From: GCA-2688775 sp964524225
GTDB lineage: Archaea > Nanobdellota > Nanobdellia > Woesearchaeales > GW2011-AR4
Assembly: GCA_964524225.1 (NCBI GenBank)
Contig: CAZGEW010000027.1
Location: 1-17,510, forward strand
Length of the DNA: 17,510 bases
Direction of reading: 5' to 3'
The notes under the pieces: generated by a model
The model's input: the letters and a program-made list of their open reading frames with translations, nothing else
Databases searched by the model: none
What the model was told of the DNA's origin: nothing
Shown here: positions 1 to 7,145 of the stretch, piece by piece
Position numbering within the stretch: position 1 is the first letter of the stretch
Layout: each line of letters opens with the position of its first letter
Translations under genes and position numbers: made by a program

Positions 1-53
1 TCTATTTTAAATTCTTCTAATTCCATTTTTTGATTATTAATATTTGAAATCAT
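1..53 (-). CDS. Partial hypothetical gene, 5' end only
   Basis: An open frame starts at an ATG (53-51) and runs off the left edge. The 17 visible codons read MISNINNQKMELEEFKI. A GGTGAT ribosome-binding motif lies just upstream on the minus strand (about 62-57), four bases before the ATG, and this is the main reason to believe in the start. The visible peptide is too short to assign a family. It is transcribed away from the gene pair on the other side of the 54-304 intergenic region. Confidence 0.5.
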   Translation of the reverse strand, partial: MISNINNQKMELEEFKI

Positions 54-141
54 TTAAATCACCGAGTTTTATTTAGTTGAGACTGCGTAAAAGAATTTTG
101 ATGTCAATCAAAAGACTTAATTTGGAAGTCGAAACATTATT

Positions 142-177
142 GGGGGTGATTAAATGATGAAAATAATCAAAAAATGA
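142..177 (+). CDS. Strong RBS followed by a 7-codon reading frame
   Basis: GGGGGTGAT at 142-150 is among the best Shine-Dalgarno matches in the window. It is followed after three bases by ATG ATG at 154-159, and the frame MMKIIKK stops at TGA 175-177. That stop overlaps a further ATG (174-176) opening a 36-codon frame to 284, in the ATGA style of coupled genes. Neither peptide is recognisable. It could be a tiny expressed peptide, a leader, or the remains of a gene whose body has been lost. The ribosome-binding site is seen directly; expression is inference. Confidence 0.25.
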
Positions 178-272
178 GTAGAATTAGTTTAAATATTATA
201 CGCGGAGATGTCCAGTGCTTTTTTTCCAGTGGCTATGTTGCCATAAATAATGTGTTACTATATAAACGATAT

Positions 273-282
273 ATTTATATAT
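273..282 (+). promoter_or_regulatory. TATA-like box of the winged-helix gene
   Basis: TTTATATATA at 273-282 fits an archaeal TATA box. Initiation expected 25-30 bases downstream falls at about 300-306, on or next to the ATG at 305. That spacing is typical of leaderless archaeal transcripts. A GAGGCGG motif (307-313) follows immediately. Confidence 0.4.
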
Positions 283-319
283 AAGATATAATATACTTAT
301 ACAAATGAGGCGGTTTTAG

Positions 320-901
320 ATAGTAATTGACATACAAACATTCAAAAAATTAGATAGTTTTGATTCAACTAGTATTAAAAACAAAATTTTAGATTTTCTT
401 AAAAAGAATAAAGATAAAGCGTTTGAATACACGGAAATTGCAGAGCAAATTAACGAGAGTATTAGATCAGTAAATGCAAACCTGTCTATACTCAAGGAAG
501 AAGGTAGGATTTTACATAAAAGACCTTATTGGGCATATAATCTGAATTATTCACCAATAATTTCAGATCGTAAATTTTTTCTACAACAAGGCTTTAAAGA
601 TTCCCTCCCAATTGTATTAAGAAATATACTAGAAGTCTCTGATAGTGTGATAAATAAAAAAACCCCATATAAATTTGCAATATTAAATGTTGCAACAAAA
701 TACAATGTAACTAAATCAACTATCATAGATAATTGCACCAGAAGATTAGGAATTAATACTTATCAATTTAAAGAGTTGCTTTCAAATAGAGAAAGACTTA
801 TACAATTTCTCATAATTAAATTTCCATCATACAAAGAAAAGATAATGGGGCATCTGTACAAAACAAAACTTGAAATTATTTCTAAACACTCACCAAAATA
901 G
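320..901 (+). CDS. Winged-helix DNA-binding protein lacking a canonical start
   Basis: An uninterrupted frame from 320 to the TAG at 899-901 encodes about 193 residues. Residues about 20-75 read as a winged-helix domain: a helix ILDFLKK, a second helix YTEIAEQI, a recognition-helix-like SIRSVNANLSILKEEGRI and a wing ending in WAY. A second helical part (about 117-154), with LNVATKYNVTKSTIIDNCTR, resembles another helix-turn-helix. Between 320 and 647 there is no ATG, GTG or TTG in frame. The ATG at 305 is in frame but a TAG at 317-319 follows after four codons. A GTG start at 647 would delete the whole first domain. Possibilities are a rare start (ATA 320, ATT 326), amber readthrough, a sequencing error or a recent pseudogene. 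The last 20 bases overlap the convergent EamA gene. A transcriptional regulator is the likely role; the exact family is not recognised. Confidence 0.6.
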   Translation: MVIDIQTFKKLDSFDSTSIKNKILDFLKKNKDKAFEYTEIAEQINESIRSVNANLSILKEEGRILHKRPYWAYNLNYSPIISDRKFFLQQGFKDSLPIVLRNILEVSDSVINKKTPYKFAILNVATKYNVTKSTIIDNCTRRLGINTYQFKELLSNRERLIQFLIIKFPSYKEKIMGHLYKTKLEIISKHSPK

Positions 902-1310
902 CCCCTATAACAATCAAAACAGCCCCAGCAATAACCCTGAACATTTGCGAGATATCAGGAATTTCATGAAGGAAAATTATACCCATCAGTACAGCAAGCA
1001 ATGTATTTGTATTATATATTGGTGCAAGTCTTGCAATGTCAGCTTTTTGAGCAATTGCAACAGCAACTGCTAAAAAACCAATGCCCCAAATTATTCCTGC
1101 AATTAAAGCCAAGCTGCTAGATTTCCACTCAAACTCAAAGCTCGGTTTGAATAATAAAAACAAACCAAAAATCAAAATAACCCCGAGCCCAAACATAAAA
1201 CTTCCATAATAAGGAGAGAAATTTCCTTTTTGGTATGCAATTTTATATATAATTGTGTTTACTGCAAAGAAAATAGATGCGATAATTCCATAAACAATCC
1301 AATTTGGCAT
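882..1310 (-). CDS. Half-size EamA/DMT-family membrane transporter
   Basis: The 142-residue protein is almost entirely hydrophobic, with about five membrane segments near residues 3-20, 34-55, 65-88, 96-115 and 120-141. Its pattern matches one EamA repeat: an N-terminal IIASIFFAVNTIIYKIA, the central GIIWGIGFLAVAVAI and the ending VIAGAVLIVIGAILV. Classical drug/metabolite transporters have two such repeats (about 300 residues). Single-repeat forms are known and work as dimers. The substrate cannot be deduced. The gene is last in a minus-strand series after the lamin-tail protein, with a 55-base gap that includes a TATA-like TATATAATAA just before the start, so it may be co-transcribed or have its own promoter. 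Its 3' end overlaps the convergent winged-helix gene by 20 bases. Confidence 0.8.
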   Translation of the reverse strand: MPNWIVYGIIASIFFAVNTIIYKIAYQKGNFSPYYGSFMFGLGVILIFGLFLLFKPSFEFEWKSSSLALIAGIIWGIGFLAVAVAIAQKADIARLAPIYNTNTLLAVLMGIIFLHEIPDISQMFRVIAGAVLIVIGAILVSV

Positions 1311-1365
1311 TTTATTATATAATTTTGTTCCTGCTATTTAAAATTAATGAAATATCAATGTTTCT

Positions 1366-3294
1366 CTAAAGTTCATTCTTCTTCAAAAATTTCCTAGCCA
1401 CAAAATAAATACCTAAAACAACAATAATCGAAGTTGGAATAATAAAGAGTATGTATTTTATCTTATTATTTGACTTTTTTCCTTTGTTTAATACATCCTC
1501 AATTACACTACCTGTTATAACAACTGATTCTTGATTTACTTCGCCAGAATTACTTACATTTTCGTCACTACCTACATTTTCGATTTCTGGTTCCTCAGAT
1601 TTTTGAGTAATAACTTCAGATTTCTCAATAAATGGATTAACTGTCAAAGTTATTTCATTTGATTTTATTGTGTCAATTCCATCAGACGCAAAGAAAACAA
1701 TTTTTCTTGTGTCACTAAAGCTTGTATCAGGGATAATTGTTGATATTTTTGTACTGTTGTCTATCTTTATAGTTAAGTTCTCGTAATTTGAAGTGCTAAA
1801 TTTTATATCATCTCCGTCTAAATCCATAAATGCATTAATTAGGTTTATTGTGATATTTTTCCCTTGGTTTAAAGTCTTATCTTCTATTTTAGAGACTAAA
1901 ATTGGTGGCGAATTTGAAATCTTTATAATAGTTGAGTTTAATACTGTACCATTCACAGCTCCATCAAAAGGAGTAACTTCACAAATAATTTCATCATTTT
2001 TTGAAAAATTTCCTGGTCTTAATATGTTTTCTATTCCAGAAAATACGATTTTGTTGTTTTTGTACCATGTGAAGAAAATTGTAATATTATCGTTATCTAT
2101 GTCAATTACATTAGTATTACAAATTAAAGTGCTAGTTCTGATAATTTTGTTATCATCCGAAATTATAGTTGGGTCATTTTGAGTTGGTGCAGTATTGGCT
2201 ATTCGCAAAGGTGTGCTATTGTAAAAAATGCTCCAGTTCTTTCCATCAAAAACTCTGGCACTTGCAACCCATATTTGATTTTTTATCATATTTTTGCTTA
2301 TGGAACTGTAATTTCTCAATGAAGGATTTTCTATATTATCTACAAACCATAAAATCTCTTTCCCATTTTCAATATCATTATCCTCATCAAAATAATCCCA
2401 TAACAAAGTTAAACTTCCATTTGTTCTATTAAGAAAATCTGTGCTTGTGAGATTGACTAGTTTCAGTATTGGCAGATTATTTAGTTGATCGATAACTTCT
2501 GTATTATTTATCATAATATTATAGATGGTTGAGTAATCAACTTTTCCGTAACTGTCTTTAAAGTATACAGTGATATTATATGACTGCTGTTTATAAATGC
2601 TAGTAGCCCACAAATACGACCATTGTTGCCCATTGTTTAACATAGAGTAATTTGTACCGTTTATATTTACCAAAGCGTACTCAACAGTTGCAGTATCATC
2701 TCTTATTTCTACAATTAAATTTACTAGATAATTGACATATGTATTATTGCTATTAGGATAAATCCAAATTAAAGTAGTTGGCGTATTATCATTTTTATTC
2801 CCTGGAGTTGGTACTAGGAGTGTTATTACATCTGTTGAACCGTCTGGGTATCTACCAATAGAAATATTCTCACCTGGATTTGAATAGTCTTTAATAGAAT
2901 CAATTAATTGGCCATTTGAATTGTAAAGAAAAATACTATCACCACCATCATTAAGGTTTAAAGATGGAACAGCATCACCATATTCTATAATTTTTATACC
3001 ATTTGCTCTATAAGTAATATTAAAGATTTCATCGCTTCTGACCAAAACAATAAATGATTTTGGCCCTAGAATAAAATCTTTTATTGTGAAATTCTTTGAA
3101 GCAGCTTCTTCTGACATATTGAATTCTGATATATTTATTTCCACATCACCATTATTATATAATTCAATCCATTCGTAGTCTGTATTGACACTATTTGGCA
3201 AGAATTCATTTATCAGAATGTCAGCATAAACAAAATTTTCTATAGAGAAAAACAATAGCATTAGTAAAAATACAAATAAAAGATATCTCAACAT
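1366..3294 (-). CDS. Secreted, membrane-anchored lamin-tail-domain (LTD) protein
   Basis: The protein has about 642 residues. An N-terminal signal peptide (MLRYLLFVFLLMLLFFS then FVYA, cleavage near residue 24) is followed by a lamin-tail domain (about 25-165) with the typical ILINEFLPN, EWIELYN and LNDGGDSIFL elements. Next come an Ig-like segment (about 170-262), two related repeats of about 90-100 residues that end in an FDG...NST...N(T/S)xP pattern, and a cadherin-like segment (about 460-560). Acidic DEDND, DIDNDN and DLDGDD runs in these repeats may bind calcium. A Glu/Ser-rich linker leads to a single membrane helix (about 618-637) and the basic tail ARKFLKKNEL. More than 20 N-x-S/T sequons were counted by eye, so it is a likely N-glycosylated surface protein. 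I chose the ATG at 3294; TTG at 3303 (GGGAG five bases before) and TTG at 3324 are alternatives. It directly follows the transketolase genes. Its exact role is unknown. Confidence 0.8.
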   Translation of the reverse strand: MLRYLLFVFLLMLLFFSIENFVYADILINEFLPNSVNTDYEWIELYNNGDVEINISEFNMSEEAASKNFTIKDFILGPKSFIVLVRSDEIFNITYRANGIKIIEYGDAVPSLNLNDGGDSIFLYNSNGQLIDSIKDYSNPGENISIGRYPDGSTDVITLLVPTPGNKNDNTPTTLIWIYPNSNNTYVNYLVNLIVEIRDDTATVEYALVNINGTNYSMLNNGQQWSYLWATSIYKQQSYNITVYFKDSYGKVDYSTIYNIMINNTEVIDQLNNLPILKLVNLTSTDFLNRTNGSLTLLWDYFDEDNDIENGKEILWFVDNIENPSLRNYSSISKNMIKNQIWVASARVFDGKNWSIFYNSTPLRIANTAPTQNDPTIISDDNKIIRTSTLICNTNVIDIDNDNITIFFTWYKNNKIVFSGIENILRPGNFSKNDEIICEVTPFDGAVNGTVLNSTIIKISNSPPILVSKIEDKTLNQGKNITINLINAFMDLDGDDIKFSTSNYENLTIKIDNSTKISTIIPDTSFSDTRKIVFFASDGIDTIKSNEITLTVNPFIEKSEVITQKSEEPEIENVGSDENVSNSGEVNQESVVITGSVIEDVLNKGKKSNNKIKYILFIIPTSIIVVLGIYFVARKFLKKNEL

Positions 3295-3330
3295 TTTTTC
3301 CAATTTTACTCCCAAATTTGACAATCTCTT

Positions 3331-4266
3331 TTATCCCTTCTTGCTTATGCTCTTCATTACTTCTTCAGCAATAGACTCTGCATCCAGACCATATTTTTTG
3401 TATAATTCCTCAGGTTTACCAGATTCTGCATATTTATCTTGCAAACCTATTCTTTTCATTTTACGTGGATAATTCTCACTTAAAACTTCAGCAATTGCAC
3501 TACCTAAACCACCAATTACATTGTGGTCTTCTGCTGTAATAACGCAGTTTGTTTTTTTTGCTAAATCTATTATTAATCTTTCATCGATTGGTTTTAGTGT
3601 GTGAATATTAACTACACTGACATTTATACTTTCTTTTTTAAGAATCTCAGAAGCTTGAAGTGATTCATGTACTAAAGTGCCTGTTGCAAAAATTACAGCA
3701 TCTTTACCTTCTATCAAAATTTCACCTTTTCCAATTTCAAATTTATAATCTACATCATGTATTAAAGGTACGGGGTTTCGATGCATTCGCATGTAAGAAG
3801 GCCCTTTGTAATCTGCCAATGCAAAAACAATTTTTTCTGCTTCAATTGCATCACATGGCTGCAAAACTATCATATTAGGTAATGCCCTGTAAGCAGCAAT
3901 ATCTTCAATTGCTTGTGCACTCTTGCCATCTTCTCCAGTTGCTATGCCTGAATGCGAGCCTGCAATTTTTACATTCAATTTGTTCCTTGAAACAACATTT
4001 CTTACAAATTCGTAAGCTCTTTCAATGAAAACAGCAAATGTACTAGCGTATGGAATTTTGCCAGAAAATGCCAAACCGGCAGCAACACCTATCATATTCT
4101 GCTCTGCAATTCCCATAGAGAAAAATCTTTCTGGAAAATGCTTTGCAAAATACTCACTTCTTGTGCTGTCGCTTAAATCAGCATCTAAAGCTACAACATT
4201 GATGTTTATTTTTCCTAATTCAAGCAATGCTTTTCCATAACCGTCTCGTGTTGCTATCTTATCCAT
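3331..4266 (-). CDS. Transketolase, C-terminal subunit
   Basis: This 311-residue protein carries the pyrimidine-binding and C-terminal domains of transketolase. Visible marks are GIAEQNM (52-58), whose Glu55 is the expected activator of the thiamine-diphosphate aminopyrimidine ring; the ASTFAVF...RAYEFVRN region (74-90); SHSGIATGEDGKSAQAIEDIA (104-123), with the loop typical of the family; and the C-terminal VITAEDHNVIGGLGSAIAEVL. It must pair with the N-terminal subunit encoded 12 bases upstream. Together they would transfer two-carbon units between sugar phosphates in the non-oxidative pentose phosphate pathway, supplying ribose 5-phosphate and erythrose 4-phosphate. Split transketolases are common in archaea and some bacteria, so the split is not a defect. 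No clear Shine-Dalgarno precedes the ATG, as often within operons here. Confidence 0.93.
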   Translation of the reverse strand: MDKIATRDGYGKALLELGKININVVALDADLSDSTRSEYFAKHFPERFFSMGIAEQNMIGVAAGLAFSGKIPYASTFAVFIERAYEFVRNVVSRNKLNVKIAGSHSGIATGEDGKSAQAIEDIAAYRALPNMIVLQPCDAIEAEKIVFALADYKGPSYMRMHRNPVPLIHDVDYKFEIGKGEILIEGKDAVIFATGTLVHESLQASEILKKESINVSVVNIHTLKPIDERLIIDLAKKTNCVITAEDHNVIGGLGSAIAEVLSENYPRKMKRIGLQDKYAESGKPEELYKKYGLDAESIAEEVMKSISKKG

Positions 4267-4278
4267 TTCGTTGATGTT

Positions 4279-5124
4279 TTACATAAACTTATTTATATTG
4301 ATATTTTCTATCTCTTCTATTGCTTTCTTGTATTCTTCATCATTAGGCGCTTTACCATGAAATTTATGGTTAAGCTCCATAAATGAAACTCCCTTGCCTT
4401 TTATTGTATTAGAAATTATCATCGTTGGTTTTTTATTTTCCATCTTAGATGCCTTATCAAGTACTTTTACAATTTGAGACATATCATGCCCATTAATGCC
4501 AATAACATTCCATCCAAATGCTTTCCACTTCAAAGCTACATCGCCTAAATCCATTATATCTTTTGTTTTACCAGTCTGTTGGACTTGGTTTTTGTCTAGA
4601 ATTACAATTAAGTTATCTAATTTATGAAATGACGCTGCCATAGAAGCTTCCCAAATAGCACCCTCTTGGGCTTCGCCGTCTCCAATCATTACATAAACAT
4701 TGTAGTCTTTTTTATCAAGTCTACAAGCAAGTGCAATCCCTACTGCAAAACTTAAACCTTGTCCCAAAGCACCTCCTGCAAAATCTATGCCTGGTGTATT
4801 TAATTCAGGATGACCTTGTAACATCCTATTGATCTTTCTGTATCCTTCAAGCTCGGATTTTTGAAAAAAACCTTTATCTGCTAAAACAGCATAAATTGCA
4901 GGACTACAATGGCCTTTGCTTAATACAAATCTATCTCTGTCTTCCCATTGTGGATTTTTAATATCAACATTTAATTTATAGTAATACAATCCAACAAGCA
5001 TGTCAATTGCACTTAAAGAGCCACCAGGGTGACCAGATTGAGCATTATAAATCATAGTTATGATTTCTTTTCTTAATTCCTTTGCTTTCTGTTTAAGAGT
5101 AAGTATTAGTTCTTTCTTTATCAT
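4279..5124 (-). CDS. Transketolase, N-terminal (thiamine diphosphate-binding) subunit
   Basis: This 281-residue protein is the TPP-binding half of transketolase. It contains SGHPGGSLSAIDML (30-43), LSKGH (68-72), the GAxGQGLSFAVGIA stretch (118-131) and the metal/diphosphate motif GDG (148-150) followed about 27 residues later by DKN (177-179). These are standard for the family and the length fits a split subunit. It is the first gene of a minus-strand group with the C-terminal subunit (12-base gap) and the lamin-tail protein. A hairpin lies in its leader 15-35 bases before the ATG (listed separately). Erythrose 4-phosphate made by the complete enzyme is a precursor of the shikimate pathway. 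That is suggestive next to a chorismate mutase gene, but no other aromatic gene is visible. Confidence 0.93.
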   Translation of the reverse strand: MIKKELILTLKQKAKELRKEIITMIYNAQSGHPGGSLSAIDMLVGLYYYKLNVDIKNPQWEDRDRFVLSKGHCSPAIYAVLADKGFFQKSELEGYRKINRMLQGHPELNTPGIDFAGGALGQGLSFAVGIALACRLDKKDYNVYVMIGDGEAQEGAIWEASMAASFHKLDNLIVILDKNQVQQTGKTKDIMDLGDVALKWKAFGWNVIGINGHDMSQIVKVLDKASKMENKKPTMIISNTIKGKGVSFMELNHKFHGKAPNDEEYKKAIEEIENININKFM

Positions 5125-5138
5125 ATTGCATCAAAAAG

Positions 5139-5159
5139 TTCACTTGTTTCGCAAGTGAA
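5139..5159 (-). terminator. Stem-loop between chorismate mutase and transketolase genes
   Basis: A perfect 8-bp inverted repeat, TTCACTTG (5139-5146) and CAAGTGAA (5152-5159), encloses a 5-base loop. It is flanked by AAAAA and TTTTT, which extend the stem after a C-C mismatch and give a T run on either strand. Read on the minus strand it lies downstream of the chorismate mutase stop and 14 bases before the transketolase ATG. It could end transcription of the upstream operon or act as a leader structure affecting transketolase translation. The structure is seen directly; the role is inferred. Confidence 0.5.
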
Positions 5160-5221
5160 GTTTTTGCTAATGTTTTACTTTAAAAAAATTTTTTAATCAA
5201 AGATTGAAAATTTTTTTATGT

Positions 5222-5476
5222 TTATTTTTGTAATTTTTTTGAATAATCTATAATGGTGTTATAAATTTTACTTATAACTTTTTTATGTTTAATATCTGAA
5301 TATTTTTTTATGTTATTTAAAACCTGCAATTCTCTTTTTTTATCAATAACATCAATTTTATTTATTTTTTTATAATTTGATATTTGCTTAATTAATTTAA
5401 ATCTCAATGAAATGAGTTTAGCAATACTTTTATCAATTACATCAATCTTTTTTCTGTAATAATCAAGCTTGTCCAT
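5222..5476 (-). CDS. Chorismate mutase, AroQ type, stand-alone
   Basis: This small, all-helical, Lys/Ile-rich protein (84 residues from the ATG at 5476; a TTG directly before it is less likely) matches the AroQ fold. Aligned by eye to the E. coli P-protein mutase domain, the substrate-binding residues are all present: Arg8, Arg25, Lys36, Asp45, Arg48, Glu49, Ser79 and Gln83, at the expected spacing apart from a two-residue shortening before the last helix. It should convert chorismate to prephenate, the first step towards phenylalanine and tyrosine. It is not fused to prephenate dehydratase or dehydrogenase and has no aromatic-pathway neighbour in the window. It is the last gene of a minus-strand group behind a TrmB-type regulator and an unknown protein, with a 50-base gap from the latter. 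Confidence 0.85.
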   Translation of the reverse strand: MDKLDYYRKKIDVIDKSIAKLISLRFKLIKQISNYKKINKIDVIDKKRELQVLNNIKKYSDIKHKKVISKIYNTIIDYSKKLQK

Positions 5477-5526
5477 CAATCGCTAGAATAAGTTATTGTT
5501 TTTTATATTTTTGCTTTAATAATAAA

Positions 5527-6096
5527 TTAATAAGAATCAAACTCTAAGATTGGTACTAAATGACTAACTTGAGCTTCTTCCATAAAATGAAGATACTCCT
5601 CTTTTTGTTCATGAGTTAACTTTCCTTTTTGACTAAAACTTTTGATTTTTTTATTCCATAGCTTTAATTTTTCTATAGCCATCTTATAGAATGGACCTTT
5701 ATCTGGTAAAGAATATTCAAAAAAAAGTGCATAAAAGCCAGAAGATTTAGATAAAACATCTAAAGACCAAAAATTTAATACACTAATAAGAAAACCAAGA
5801 GCATAACCAAACCAATATGATTGTTCAATTGGGTTTTTTAACTGGCGTCCCTTCTTATCATACCGAATAATTAGACCATCCTTTAGATAACTCATATATA
5901 ATTGATAATAAGCTTTGTCTGTTATTTCAGATGGTGGTCTTTTTCTACCTTTAACTTGCTTATAACCTTGTTCAAACCCATCAAGAAATTGGAACCTTAT
6001 TCTATTTTTGTTAAAAGGCTTAAAATTTGCTGATTCTAGCCATTTTTGTATTGCTATATCGGCATCATTGATATCTGCATCAGATAATATTCCCAT
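5527..6096 (-). CDS. Hypothetical protein, possibly with one membrane segment
   Basis: I do not recognise a family for this 189-residue protein. The N-terminal half is charged and aromatic-rich (FLDGFEQGYKQVKGRKRPP at 38-55, then the tyrosine-rich AYYQLYMSYLKDGLIIRY). A hydrophobic, aromatic stretch at about 94-114 (YWFGYALGFLISVLNFW) could be a membrane helix or a buried core helix. The C-terminal part is a helical, Lys/Glu-rich segment (about 136-176) ending in LVPILEFDSY. There is no signal peptide and no cysteine or histidine cluster. It lies 22 bases downstream of the TrmB-type regulator and 50 bases upstream of chorismate mutase on the same strand, so co-transcription is likely. Nothing in it points to a role in aromatic metabolism. 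Confidence 0.7.
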   Translation of the reverse strand: MGILSDADINDADIAIQKWLESANFKPFNKNRIRFQFLDGFEQGYKQVKGRKRPPSEITDKAYYQLYMSYLKDGLIIRYDKKGRQLKNPIEQSYWFGYALGFLISVLNFWSLDVLSKSSGFYALFFEYSLPDKGPFYKMAIEKLKLWNKKIKSFSQKGKLTHEQKEEYLHFMEEAQVSHLVPILEFDSY

Positions 6097-6118
6097 TTTA
6101 TAACTTAAAAATACGAAA

Positions 6119-6937
6119 TCATCTCTTCACAACTTCATTTGCTGGCTTCATATTTTTCCATGCAAGCTCAAATAAGTTTTCCAAGGCATTTGCAAAAAAA
6201 GGGGTATTAACCCATATACCAACATCATATGTTGGATGCACTTCATTATCATCCAAAATCATGAAGATTAGCTCTTTGCCGTCAACAATGCAGAATCTTG
6301 CTTTATTATCTGTGTGTTTTATCTCAGCAATTCCTTGCATATCTTTTAAAGCTGACATAGACTCTTTTGTGATTGGTGCTGCAATTCTTATCTTCACGCC
6401 TCTTTTCTTTAATTTTTCAAAAGTTGGTCTTAAGCCCTCAATCTTTCTTATAAATCCTTGTTGAGTTGTCATTAATGTTACGCTTTCTTCCGCATTTCGA
6501 ATTGTCATTTCCAAATGATTGTACAAATTGTGCCTGCCTCTTAACGAACCACTTAAATCAGCTGGTTCAACAAGCTCAACACCTTGGGTATGCAAAGCGC
6601 TAAGCTCGTCTATAATATCTGTATTCTTCAAATCACTTAGCTTTTTTACTTCTTCTTTTGCGTAGTCTTGTACATTCTTCTTTACTCTTTCCACAACCTC
6701 CTTTGGCGACACTGCTATGTATTTTATAGGTTTCCCTAATTTCATCACAACGAACCCTTTCTTTTCCAGAGATTCTAGAACGTCATAGCTTCTTGAGCGT
6801 GGGACATCAGCTATGTCACTTAATTCTCCGGCTGTAGATACACCTCTACTAAGTAAAGCTGTCCAGATTTTTACCTCATACAAATTCAAATCAAAATATC
6901 TCCTTAGTTTACCCAAAAATTCTTCTTTTACTATCAT
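6119..6937 (-). CDS. TrmB-family transcriptional regulator
   Basis: The 272-residue protein has a winged-helix DNA-binding domain at about 18-75, in which DLNLYEVKIWTALLSRG, TAGELSDIADVPRSRSYDVLESLEKKGFV and a short wing are characteristic of TrmB. A helical linker (about 77-115) follows, then a phospholipase-D-like effector domain (about 133-265, GRHNLYNHLEMTIRNAEESV... to the C terminus) as in TrmB-like proteins. Family members bind sugars and control sugar transport or metabolism genes. The ligand here is unknown. The start is well supported by GGGGGTG (6947-6941) four bases before the ATG. The gene heads a group with an unknown protein and chorismate mutase. It also faces away from the glycan operon across a 270-base region with inverted repeats, so it is a candidate regulator of that operon or of itself. 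Confidence 0.88.
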   Translation of the reverse strand: MIVKEEFLGKLRRYFDLNLYEVKIWTALLSRGVSTAGELSDIADVPRSRSYDVLESLEKKGFVVMKLGKPIKYIAVSPKEVVERVKKNVQDYAKEEVKKLSDLKNTDIIDELSALHTQGVELVEPADLSGSLRGRHNLYNHLEMTIRNAEESVTLMTTQQGFIRKIEGLRPTFEKLKKRGVKIRIAAPITKESMSALKDMQGIAEIKHTDNKARFCIVDGKELIFMILDDNEVHPTYDVGIWVNTPFFANALENLFELAWKNMKPANEVVKR

Positions 6938-6978
6938 TCAACACCCCCTCTTTTTATTATTGTGTAGGGGATAAAAAC

Positions 6979-7018
6979 ACTACTATTAAAATGTTGTTAT
7001 TTTTAATCGTTTAGTAGT
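6979..7018. promoter_or_regulatory. Inverted repeat upstream of the TrmB-type gene, possible operator
   Basis: ACTACTA (6979-6985) and TAGTAGT (7012-7018) are perfect inverted arms. Each is followed on the inside by A/T, giving ACTACTATTAAA and TTTAGTAGT. A TATA-like TTTTAATA on the minus strand (about 6991-6984) sits inside the left arm, so a protein bound here could block the regulator's own promoter. The same ACTACTAAA word recurs at 15521-15529 upstream of the GT4 gene promoter. Autoregulation by the TrmB protein is inference. Confidence 0.4.
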
Positions 7019-7103
7019 AATTTCATTGTAAAATGGTAATTAATTATATTAACTGATTAGTCATTACATTATTGAACAACTGATATATAAATGTTTTGGA
7101 AAT

Positions 7104-7145
7104 TTTATACGAATTTAGTCTATCCTTGATTTAATATATAAGCCA
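7104..7145 (+). repeat. 42-bp promoter-like repeat, copy 1 (inward, ahead of the glycan operon)
   Basis: This 42-base sequence starts TTTATACGAATTTAGTC and ends ATTTAATATATAAGCCA. It recurs in reverse complement at 15445-15486 with a single difference (T at 7127 against C in the other copy) and sharp edges. The TTTAATATATAAG portion (about 7130-7141) is a good archaeal TATA box, giving a predicted transcript start near 7160-7165 ahead of the acetyltransferase gene at 7208. The conserved upstream 25 bases would then cover the BRE and an operator. Copy 2 stands in the same relation to the GT4 gene. Confidence 0.75.

Larger units (their letters stand above)
54..304. other. Divergent intergenic region
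   Basis: This roughly 250-base stretch holds no long gene. It contains the start region of the minus-strand gene at 53, a strong ribosome-binding site at 142-150 with very short open frames after it (listed separately), and an A/T-rich promoter before the winged-helix gene. The two outward-facing start regions look alike: both read GGTGATT(T)AAATGAT, one on each strand (near 62-48 and 145-158), so they form a loose inverted repeat. No tRNA-like fold was seen. Confidence 0.5.

Noticed and set aside
211..231. Direct repeat TCCAGTG ... TCCAGTG
   Set aside because: Two 7-base copies 14 bases apart without other structure are readily explained by chance.
305..319. Pyrrolysine or another recoded amber residue
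   Set aside because: TAG is used as an ordinary stop elsewhere in the window and no recoding signal or amber tRNA is visible; kept only as one possibility for the winged-helix gene.
1793..2432. Plus-strand open frames inside the lamin-tail gene
   Set aside because: They lie opposite a continuous 640-residue protein with clear domains, have no family likeness and are shadows of that gene. The same applies to the other frames opposite real genes, such as 7668-8129 and 11870-12340 on the minus strand.
4266..4279. Frameshift in a single transketolase gene
   Set aside because: The two halves break at the normal domain boundary, each has its own ATG and a 12-base gap lies between them. This is the split form usual in archaea.
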